The notes below the pieces were generated by a model. The model was not told where the DNA came from. It did no database searches and saw only the letters and a program-made list of their open reading frames with translations. Shown piece by piece: positions 23,400 through 33,249 of a DNA stretch of 55,915 bases. This DNA is from Chara braunii (Eukaryota; Streptophyta; Charophyceae; Charales; Characeae). Location of the stretch: the NCBI GenBank assembly GCA_003427395.1, contig BFEA01000172.1, forward strand, positions 1,118,186 to 1,174,100, written 5' to 3'. The first letter of the stretch is position 1. Every line of letters starts with the position of its first letter. Position numbers and translations under genes: made by a program.

Positions 23400-23514
23400 C
23401 CGCAGGCCGATGTGTGGTGTACTGGTGCTTTAAAGCATGCAAGTGGCATACAGGAGGTCTTGGTTCAATCCCCATTGGCCTCATGCACCTTCCTGGGGCA
23501 AGCTTGGTGCCCGC
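23400..23514 (+). mobile_element. tRNA-derived SINE-like sequence
   Basis: Box A-like TGGTGTACTGG (about 23412-23422) and a perfect box B, GGTTCAATCCC (about 23462-23472), are spaced as in a tRNA gene. GGCCGAT near 23406 and ATTGGCC near 23474 could form the 7-bp acceptor stem with one G-U pair. The T stem does not pair well and the anticodon arm is unclear, so this is a SINE head or tRNA relic rather than a working tRNA. It lies directly beside the left end of the giant inverted repeat. Confidence 0.5.
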
Positions 23515-25264
23515 TGTCGAGCGCATCTGTTCGGCACCGCACAGGGCAGAGCGAGACCCTCCCGGCCGCGTCACGCAGTAGTTGGTCTAAATCCTCGTCG
23601 CGAATACACATGGAGCTTCCGTAAGCCGCTCCGGCCGAGTGCGCCAGCCATACCTCTCGCGAGCCCCTACGACAGGACAGGGCCTGCGCGAGGCACGACT
23701 TACCTCCACCTTACGGGAGCTGTCACGTCCCTTCGGTGAGCGTATCCCCGCCGAGCTACCAGTCCACAGTACGAAAGTTAATTAGGTGCAATCGCAGAGG
23801 TGGACCAGCCGAGGGCGTTTCTCGTTCGTTGTAGCATAGGGGGCACGCGCGGTATTACGCCTCTATCGGACCCGCACGCGAACCAACATCTTGGGGGGCT
23901 GAGGTCCCAAGCGCGGCTCGTCGTCGGTCGACTAGGACGCATCCCACACACCACGCGCACACCACTCTAAGAACATGGGAACAAAAACACCCCCCCCCAC
24001 ACACACGTACATATACATACACAGAACGACATTGAACAAACGACGCGACAACACTCCTAGTCCCTTAGTAGCCATCCCATAACTTTTCGATGCGGAGATC
24101 GGATAGGCGTCGAGCGCGAGACTTAGTATAAAACCGCGCGGACGCAGGGCGAACTCATATCGACTCGCAATGCATAAGTACGCAAGCGATCGCGATGATG
24201 GCGTACTATGTAGTACCCATACTCATGCGGTCCTCGTTAATCTCGAGGGCCGCATTCGACACTCAAGTGTCGGCTGACATGCGCCTTGAGGGTTAATCTC
24301 TCGACGCTGGACAACCGCTTAGTGCGGTTAAAAACCACACCCTCTTCTGCACCCTGCGGAGAGTGCGTGGTACACAGGTTCATACCTGTGGTGACAATCG
24401 TCTCTTATTGCCCTGGAGACCGACTCTATTATCCAGGGCCTGGAGCGAAGTCAAGAGCTTTGACTTTGACGGTTGCCACGGACTACAACGTCCAACTATC
24501 AAAATCAATAAGCAAAATCAATCAGTAAATAAATAGACATCCAACACTCATATATCAAATCAGAACTCGAGATATAATAAAAGAAGGGAAAACATAAACC
24601 CATCAGGTATGCAGACCGTGCGACACATGGTTGTCATTCTCACTGCCTCCAAAGTATGACCCATATACCAAACTCCAAAAGTACTAACCTGCATAAAACA
24701 CAGGCACACACAATTGTCACATCGCCATACACCAATGTGGTCAACTTTACTGTTCCCTATAACTCACTCCACGCCTCACACATCCATGCCCCAGTCGTAG
24801 TCCAACTTTCCATAAATCTCATAAGTCCATTATAATGGCTATTTAAAAGAAGTCCGGTTCAAACCCGCAAAGAAACATATCAAGTCACAGGGCTAAGGCA
24901 ATCAAGCTGATGTAAAGGTGTAAGCAAAGTTGCGTCGTGAGCCGACAATCGACGATCAATCAACCAACATGTTATCAGTGATAACAGAAAATGATCCTTG
25001 TAGGCTGCAACTAGTCCAAATCCTGGATCGAGTGCCCAAAGAAGACCTGTATCATACGACAGGTCAATGTCAAAGTTAAATTGTCAATGTATGGAGATCA
25101 AATCCCCATGACACGTTTTCACTCAAGACTCTCCTAATAATCAAGCCTAGGTCTATCTCTAAGCCAGTGTCCAAAGAACGGTCGACCCATGGCAGAATCT
25201 CCCCCATACAGAGTGGATTGCCAGAGTTGCCACCTATCAAACTATAATCTATCTCCTCTAAACT

Positions 25265-25800
25265 AAAAAAATTTCGGCAGCGCTTCCCGTAGGAAAAGTG
25301 TCTTTCCATAATTTATATCAGCCTAAATATGAAAACAAAAATAATCTTCAACCCTTTCAAAGTCAAATTTTGTCTAACTCCCTGAATTAGCAAAAATTTT
25401 GGCATCACTCCCTTTAGAAAAGGAGACTTCCCAGATTTTTACTAATCCAGATATATAAAATTCAGACAAGTCGAACTTTTGAAAAGTTTAAGTTTTGACT
25501 AACTCCTTGGATTTGTAGAAATTTCGGCAGCGCTTCCTATAGAGAAAGTAACTTACCAAAATTTATACAAGGTCAAGTTCATAATCTAAAATGATTTTGA
25601 CTTCTCAAGGTCCAATTTTGTCTAACTCCCTGAATTAGCAAAAATTTGGGCAGCACTCCCTTTAGAAAAGAAGACTTTCCAGATTCTTACTAAGTAATAT
25701 ATGAAAGCTAGACGGATTGAACTCTGAAAATACAAAATCTGACCAACTCCTTGGTTTTGTAGAAATTTCGGCAGCGCTTCCTGTAGAGAAAGTGGCTTAC
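25265..25800. repeat. Alternating subrepeats in left arm (GGCAGCGCTTCC blocks)
   Basis: Block A (ATTTCGGCAGCGCTTCC, then a TAGRRAAAGTG-like end) occurs at about 25271, 25521 and 25765. Block B (TTGGCATCACTCCCTTTAGA / TGGGCAGCACTCCC) occurs at about 25398 and 25647. The order is A-B-A-B-A with a dimer period of about 245. The right arm has A-B-A. Confidence 0.9.
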
Positions 25801-26106
25801 CAAGATTTATACAAGACCACGTATAATAAAAGATTCCAGAAAATGCAGAAATCGATCTAAGTAAAAATAAACTTAACTCATAAAATGTAGGAATTGAAAC
25901 TAAACTCCTATGACTCTAGCACGTGGCGAGCATCCAAAGCAACTACCTATCAAACTGAAACTCAGACTAAGTAGTGGCCTCACTCAGTCACATGCAAGCC
26001 AAACCACAAAGGTAAGTACTCTCACCATCCCAAGTCAACCCGGACAAACAATAGTTCGTAGTCTTTCAATAATTTATCCCTTTATACCCAGCTTACATAA
26101 GGCATA

Positions 26107-26935
26107 AAGTCAGGACACCCAAACTTATGGAATGAACCTCACCTTAGCCAGGCCTAAAGTCGGGTCACCCAAACTTATGGAATGAACCCAACTTAGCCAA
26201 AGTATACATAAACACAGGGTACAACAATTTTTCTCTTCTTTGGGCATATGACTAGACCATTCTAGTCGCCCTGAACTGTTTAAATAGCCAAGTTATATAT
26301 ACCTCTCTGAATTTAATCTTCAAAGCGGGCGTAAGACCGAGCCATTCATCTTAGAAACAATGCTCAGTCGACCCAAGTTACCTTCAATTATACTCTTAAT
26401 TATACTCTCTTCAGGTTGTGATATGCCATAGTCAGACCACCTAAACTTATAGAACGGTCTGATTAGCTTGTTCATAGATAGAATAATAATAAAATATAGT
26501 CAAAGGTTCACAGCATGTGCGGGCTTTGAGTCAGACCACCTGAACTTACAGAACAGTCTGACTCTTTGCCTGATTCGTTCCTCTCTGATCCAATCCGTGC
26601 GTGGCATTGGGCTAGACCACCTGAACTTACAGGATAGTCTGTCATTTGTCACGTTTATTTTCTCATAACAAAACAGGAAGAGACTGAGCCACCTAAACGT
26701 ATAGAATGACTCCGACCTCCTCGTTCAAAACCGAATAAACAGAAGAAAACCCAAGATAAACAAGGCAACCAAGGCACCTGAACTTACAGAACGCACTTGG
26801 CCCCTGAAAAAGTCAATCACAAGTAGCCCTCGCAGTCAGAGCAATCAGACCACCTAAACTCATTGAATGGTCTGATTCTCCGAGCAATTCAGAAATAAGA
26901 CATAGCGCCGGGTCTCCCCAAACTTATGGGGACTT
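26107..26935 (-). repeat. Array of hairpins with constant loop and variable stems, left arm
   Basis: At least eight segments contain a CACCYRAACTTAYRGAA-like loop flanked by short complementary arms that differ from copy to copy. Clear ones: 26157-26194 (AAGT-c-GGGT / ACCC-a-ACTT), 26429-26465 (GTCAGAC / GTCTGAT, one G-U), 26528-26564 (GAGTCAGAC / GTCTGACTC), 26614-26640 (AGAC / GTCT), 26769-26800 (CCAAG / CTTGG), 26843-26877 (AATCAGAC / GTCTGATT). Weaker ones are at about 26107-26145, 26686-26712 and 26912-26934. The loop reads as CCATAAGTTTGGGTG on the minus strand, matching the right arm. Confidence 0.85.
26242..26272. repeat. Bulged hairpin, left arm
   Basis: GGGC, a four-base bulge, then GACTAGA, a short loop and TCTAGTC followed by GCCC. 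The same architecture with other stem bases is at 36304-36333 in the right arm. Confidence 0.7.
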
Positions 26936-29450
26936 CCCCGCTTGAATCGACCCAGTCAACCCTCATGTAAAACTGCCTTCCCATCCTGCCATTTCCCAGA
27001 TGCAATTTTTTTTTACAATCTGCTTTCAATCAATCAATAAAACTGAAACTGAATTGGCACAATCATTCCTTTTATTAAAGTCTTGTTTGTCCTGAACGTC
27101 AAACTGAAAGTCAAAGTAGGGATACAGGCAACATACTCAGTCAGACATAATAATGAATATAAGTAGGGGCTATACCGGGTTTATAGAAGGAAAGCAAGGC
27201 TTACCTCTCAGTTCCCTGCCTCCAAAACTCCTCCTGAGTTCCGGCAGAGTTCCCGCAATTGGTGGGTTGACTCCCCATAGAGTCTTGCTGCGGTCCTACG
27301 GGTTGCAATCCCGCCTGCCGCCTTCCCCTCAGAACAGGATTAGACTTAGAGTAAGAAGGGCAAAAGCAAGGGGGTTCAGACGCTCGAGATACAAGAGAGG
27401 GACAGACTCAACTCTCAGGAGAGGGCCTTGTAACCTTTGTGTGCTTGAGGGTCCCGCAATGATGGCTAACATACGCCACCATTGGTCAACTGAAGTCAAA
27501 CTGTTAACTGTCGACTCACTGAAGATCTTCCCAATTGTAGCGGTAACCCCCTTGCATAAGCTGACCACACCTACAAGTCACACCGTCTTCCGCCCTCAAT
27601 CGAACTGTCGCCTTATAGCCTAGAGGAGGTACAATCAAGCAGCGCACTTGGTGTGCGCAAAAAAACTGCGTGCAGAAGACAAGGCACTGCAATAATACGT
27701 AGCACAGGCCACGCCACACTCGTAGCCAGCAATGCACAGCATGCACGATATCCGCCCAGCCACAACGCCGTAACCAGCAACCAAGTTCGCACCTCACAGC
27801 TGATCCTATTGCTGCCTTGCTCAGTAACGAATAGTACTACCTGCTAATAGGTGAGTCAGCAGCCCTGCAGCCTACCTTCGCTACTCCATACGCCGAGATG
27901 TGCAGCGTGCCGGCGAGCAGGTAGGTCTTCAAATTCGCCACCCACCCCTTCTTCTTGCTTAGTCCACCCCCGGTTCGTGACCTGACGTATACAAGTCACA
28001 TATAAGCCTGTTTTTTCGCGGCTGGCCCGCCGCTGCGCAAGTTGATTCGGATGAGGGGCACACCGGTCAGCAGATAGGTCTGCAGTGATCTGCAGTCCCC
28101 ACAGCTGGTCTACTCGACACTCGGCCGCTAGGATGAGCAACCCACCGGTAGTCAGGCAGGTCCCCTCTCTCTGCTCACTCGTTGCCCCGTCATTCGTCAG
28201 CATCCGACTGTCCGAACTATAGTCACACATAGTCACCCTGTCCACTTCCCAACGGACGGCACCATCTGTCGTCAACGGTAGCAGCAACCAAAGTTCATTC
28301 AATTGTCGGCCATGTCGTCCCTTACCAAGATCCGGCACGTATGCCTTCTCCCTCTACCAGTTACCTTTCCTTAATGCATCGGGCCAAATGTTTGGCCGGG
28401 TTCACACCCTCCTTTTGCCCGCAGAGACATATACGAGGAGGGCGGCTCTCAGGTGGTGGCCCCTGTTGTTCTCAAGCCGATCCTGCTACGAACAGGACAA
28501 ACAGTCGCAAGCCTGACAACGGCCAGTAGTAGAATGGCCTGCAGCCCATGACTTCGTCGATGGTAAGTACACAGCCGAACTCCGCGATCCCAACTCTTCC
28601 AACGCTAAGCTTAACACTTTCACCGAACTCGAAGTACAAGACAAAGAGCCCCAAACCGGACCTCCGCTCGCCCGTTGTCCACGAGGACTAGGTGAGTTAC
28701 TTCGATCTCTCGCTCCCACCATCTCCTTTCGTCACTCCGTCTCGGCGACCTCGCAGCCCCTCACAATCATACTGAACTAAACGTTATACTATCGTGAAAA
28801 CCGAGCTTGCCATCGCACTCGGAATAGCCGAGAACCCGCAAAACGACCCCCACCTGTCCATTTTTATAGGAAAACAGGCCATTTAGTTGATTTCTGTTGC
28901 CACCGTACTCATCTTTCCCGATACTCCGCGCACTCCATTTTCCATCCAACTCCCCTTCTATTCACCCTCCGTCATTTCTGAGTTCAGAATCGGGGTCGCC
29001 CACCCTGAAAACCCCTGATTCGGACGTTTCCCCGCCCGATTCCGTTCAGAAACGAGCGGGCTACACCCCTTTTCTACTTCTCTCTCTCCTTGTTTCCGCC
29101 ATCTCCGCGCGATTCATTTCTTCACTAACTCCCACTTTACTAAGTCTTTGCTAAATCTAACACTACCATCGAGGTCGCCCGGCCCAAGGGCCTCGGGAAC
29201 GAATCTTCATTCGCCTGTTCCCATCGAGGAACGGGCGTGAAGTATCTTCTCCCTCACTTCTTCTCCTCCGGCCATAGCTCCGCGCAGCAAGTTCCTCTCC
29301 TAACTCCATATCTATTGACTTTCCCCCTAATCCAACGTCGCCATTCACCTCGTCGGGTGTCAAAACCCTGGAATCGGATCTTTTCCCTCCCGATTCCACT
29401 CAGGATCGAGAGAGCTCTAACCCCTTGACTGCGCCCGGCTTGCCCTTCAC

Positions 29451-30603
29451 CATCGTGATTCCTCGATGCACCTAGCGCGAATCCGCGTCGGGTTCATTCC
29501 ATCATTTTCACCTTCTGCCTTCGCCCGTCACTCTCTCCGCCCGCTGCCGCACAGCGTTATCCGGCCTACCCGCTGCCCGTCGCTTCTCCGCCTTAGCGCC
29601 TGGTCGCACTGCACCGGCCTCCCCTGGGATTCTGCGCTCCACCCGTAGGTATCCAGCCCTACTTCTACCTAGGTTTGCCCTTCACCCGTTGCCTCCGCCC
29701 GACCAGTTTCTGTTGTCTTGCCCGCTGTGACCCAACCTCCAGTCCGCCGTCTATCTCCCCTGCTGCCTTTGCGCTGCCCCGCTGCTCTTCTTAGCTTGCT
29801 GCGCCTCGCCTTCAGTCCGCCCCCTCCTGTTAGCGCAGTGCCTGCAACGCTTGGTCCCTCAACGCCCGATCTGCCAGTACCTCAGTACGACGGTCCCCGT
29901 AGCTGCTCCTATCGGTCTGAGGGGACCTTCAAAGGAGATCTGCCTTAGGCAGATCGATCAGCCTTTCATCCCTATGCCTGAGGCCGACGAACGATTTGCA
30001 GATCTGTGGCATAGCGGCTCTCTACTAGCATCCACCCCGTTGACATGGACGGTGTACTAGCCCACACATCACAACGGGTGTTCCGTTAGCACAGGCAGCA
30101 AGCCGGTCGTCACGACGTCCAAGATCCCGCTGAAGAGCGCAACCTATACCTGGCTGCCTGCGGCTATCTCGACTCCTCAAGGGTGGGAGGGAGCGAGCCT
30201 GCCGCAAAGCCTAAGGCGTGGGCTTACTTGCGGCAGGCCCCAACGCAGACCTTGTTGGTAGTAGTACATATCCAAATGAGAAGTTTGGATACCATCGTGA
30301 CGAAGGGTTTCAGGCGAAACAAAAACCACACCGCGGCCCCGCTCGGGTGTTGACCTGAGAACAAATTACCAAGCTATGACCTAAAAGAATAAATAAGTAG
30401 CAAGAATAAGATTAGATGTTGGGCGTCCCGCTGGCCCGCGACACCGCGCACACTCATGCCGTGCACGTCCGTGTCGCGCGTGGTTGCACCTTGCCATCGA
30501 TCCCCCTGTGCGTGCCGCCCACCCCGCCGAGGGCCTAATCTCCCTTTCGTACTCGCGCCGTCGAGCGTACGGGCCTGCACCAGTGCAACTTGCAGAGATC
30601 ACG
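29451..30603. other. GC-rich inner region, no gene
   Basis: Pyrimidine-rich sequence (29450-29900) followed by GC-rich sequence. Similarity to the right side becomes too weak to align by eye. Open frames here are Pro/Arg-rich and look like composition artefacts. Confidence 0.5.
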
Positions 30604-30629
30604 CCAAATACCCTTGTAAGGGTATTTGG
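30604..30629. repeat. Perfect 12-bp-arm palindrome
   Basis: CCAAATACCCTT, then GT, then its exact reverse complement. A shorter relative (ATACCCTT-AC-AAGGGTAT) lies at 32152-32169 on the other side of the centre, so the pair may mark the inner limits of the inverted-repeat arms. Confidence 0.9.
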
Positions 30630-30774
30630 TACCACACCACCACCTAGAGATAGGCCATTGGTTCCCCCAAGTGGCATTGCGCAGCGACTGCTGATGTTCA
30701 TAGGGGAGAACGGGCGAGAGGGGAGGCCCAACGACTGGCCCATCGAAGAAATTTGCTGCTGACGTTACCGGCTG

Positions 30775-30900
30775 ACCCCTGGCAGGTATCGCCCACCTGC
30801 AAGTCAGGTGTAGGGCCCGCATGTTCCCTCGTTGGAGGCTTGAACTCGGGCTGGCGGCTACGGGGTTCCTCGTAATAGTACACGAGAGTCATCAAAATGA
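30775..30900 (+). mobile_element. SINE-like dispersed repeat, partial
   Basis: Shares GGTATCGCCCACCTG with the minus strand copy near 51070, and CCCGCATGTTC plus GGCTACGGGGTTCC with 53135-53185. No A tail is visible at its end, so it seems truncated or inserted into. Confidence 0.45.
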
Positions 30901-30924
30901 GTTATAAATTATAATTGCACTATG

Positions 30925-31830
30925 GGTCAAGATACAGTTTCAAATTGCACTTTGGGCAATGTATACAACCCAGCTTTCTGGCCAGGTAAGGTGCCCGAAG
31001 TGCAATAATTGCAACCTGTATCTTGCCCCATAGTGCCATTATAACTCCTTTTTTGTGACTCTACTGAAGTTACCCCTTATAAAACACCCTGAAAGGCCGT
31101 CCTATCCAGATTTGACAGGTGATAGAGTTGTTTGGGGTTAAAAGAATTAGCTTTTTCATAGTAATAAAAATAAAGACAATGGAAGGGAAACAGTCAGTAG
31201 TCTTGCGACAGGCAACGGTGCTGTAATGCAAATAGATCAGCCCCATGAAAAGTTTGCATGGACTCACTTACATTGTAGTCTTGCGACAGTCAAGATACAG
31301 TTTCAAATTGCACTTTGGGCAATGTATACAACCCAGCTTTATGGTCAGGTAAGGTGCTCGAAGTGCAATAATTGCAACCTATATCTTGCCCCATAGTGTC
31401 ATTATAACTCCTTTTTTGTGACTCTACTGAAGTTACCCCTTATAAAACGTCCTGAAAGGCCGTCCTGTCCAGATTTGACAGTCAAGATACAGTTTCAAAT
31501 TGCACTTTGGGCAATGTATACAACCCAGCTTTCTGGCCAGGTAAGGTGCCCAAAGTGCAATAATTGCAACCTTATCTTGCCCCATAGTGCCATTATAACT
31601 CCTTTTTTGTGACTCTACTGAAGTGACCCCTTATAAAACGCCAGGAAAGGCCGTCTTGTCCAGATTTGACAGGTGACAGAGTTGTTTGGGGTTAAAAGAA
31701 TTAGCTTTTTCATAGTAATAAAAACAAAGACAATGAAAGGAAAACAGTCAGTAGTCTTGCGACAGGCAACCGTGTCGTAATGGAAATAGATCAGCCCCAT
31801 GAAAAGTTTGCATGGACTCACTTACTTGTC
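30925..31830. repeat. Tandem repeats at the centre of the inverted repeat
   Basis: A unit of about 190 bases beginning GTCAAGATACAGTTTCAAAT occurs three times (about 30928, 31289, 31483). Copies one and three are followed by a second module of about 150-165 bases (31122-31288 and 31676-31830) that starts GTGATAGAGTTG or GTGACAGAGTTG and ends TTTGCATGGACTCACTTAC. The order is A-X-A-A-X. Copies are very similar, so amplification looks recent. Confidence 0.93.
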
Positions 31831-33249
31831 AAGAAGAAAAACAACTGGAACACAGAGGATAACAAATGTAATGATCTACAAAATCACAGTCTGATAACTC
31901 TGTTGATTTCTAAGTTTTGCCGGTAGAATGTGTGCAACGCTGAGATTCTCATTTTCTGCAGAGATTTCTAAGGCTGTGTGTGGGCGTGCTTGCTGGTGGT
32001 GTGTGTGTGACCCTCCAGGGTACTTATTTTTCTGGGAGCCAGTACTTACCTATGGCCGTGACTTCGAGGGTTGAGGTGAGCAAACACTCAAGTAGCGCTA
32101 GTGTAGGCCCACGTAGCTTAGGGTAGTACTTGAGTAGCGGTGTCGGTGCGAATACCCTTACAAGGGTATCCGCCCTAGTTTTTGCATGCGACATAAAATA
32201 GGCTTGGTTTAAAGTTTGAATATTCCGCGCGAGGTGCGGCTGCGTCTGTGGTTTACGTTAGGCTGAATGGTTGACGAGAGTAGGGAGTGTGTGGGCGCGC
32301 AGGTTTGAGGCGCATGATCCTTTTACTTTTTGATTGATGATTGTGAAAACCGGCGTTTGTCGCCGGCCAGATTTTTAATTTTCTGATTAAACTAGGATTA
32401 GAAAGGTTTTGTCCCTTGATTGGTGCGCTTGCCTGTGACTTGCGCATGTGTACGGAGGACGACGTCGACGGCAGCATAGTTCAGTATACAGTAGGTGCGG
32501 AGGTTGGCGGTTGAGGGTTCGGTCGATAGGCCGATGTGCGCGGTTTGAAACATTCCAATAGAACTACGAGCCGCACAATATCCTTTTATTTAGGTCTGTT
32601 AAAGGCTAGACCCAACCGTGGGCCTAGCATGAGCGGTATGGCACAAGGGAACCGCGGGGTTGAGGATCGGGCAGGGCTATCCCCCACGGTTTTGCTGCCC
32701 GCGGGTAGCTCGGCGAGGCCAGTGACGGTAGGGGCCCGTTGAGCCTGTTGGTAGCGAGTAATGCCTGAATAAGGCATGGCTAGAGGAGATTCGGATGGAG
32801 ACTCGCAGCTATATTGACGAGCTAATCGTTCATTCGACTGGGTATACGGGCTAAAGACCAGCCAAGCGGACCAGGGCTGGCTCCACCCGAAAGTTCCCTT
32901 AGGGTGGCCGGGTCCGAAAAAGAACAGCCGCGGGCCGAAAACTTACTGGCTAGGCATAGAAGAGCCTGAAGTTGGGTACTTACCTGCGGGCTACGCGCTG
33001 CCGAAGGGAGTGGCCGTGGCGTATCTCCTTGTGATTAGAGGAAGGAGAGCGCAGAACTATGGGGGAGGCGCAGGGCAGCCGATCGGTGTGCTACAGAGCC
33101 TCCCACCACCGAGTGATGTCAGGAACCAGTGTTGGTCGGGAAGCAGCGGGCTCGGAAAGCAGCGGGTGTAAAGAAAGGGGAAAAGTGAATTTGGACAGGG
33201 GGCGGTGCCAGGTGCATTCGAATCAAGGATGTCGGGGCTGAGAGTTCGG
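31831..33249. other. Inner region to the right of the centre, no gene
   Basis: Mixed-composition sequence containing the short palindrome at 32152-32169. No convincing frame, RNA gene or repeat was recognised. It does not align by eye with 29451-30603. Confidence 0.5.

Larger units (their letters stand above)
23515..29450. repeat. Left arm of giant inverted repeat
   Basis: Reverse complement of 33250-38900. Samples that align by eye: 23515 (TGTCGAGCGCATC) with 38900 backwards; 23830-23960 with 38450-38600; 24297-24420 with 37995-38130 (about nine in ten bases identical); 25240-25830 with 36720-37020; 26100-26935 with 35690-36440; 27200-27560 with 35060-35420. Similarity is high at the outer end and weakens inward, where both arms hold degenerate tandem repeats (28900-29450 here). 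No credible coding frame was found; the small open frames have no conserved partner in the other arm. Confidence 0.88.

Noticed and set aside
23405-23481. Functional tRNA gene
   Set aside because: Box A and B are good but the T stem and anticodon arm do not fold well; better explained as a SINE head or relic.
27153-27623. 156-residue frame in the left arm of the inverted repeat
   Set aside because: The corresponding stretch of the right arm is not open, so the frame is not conserved.
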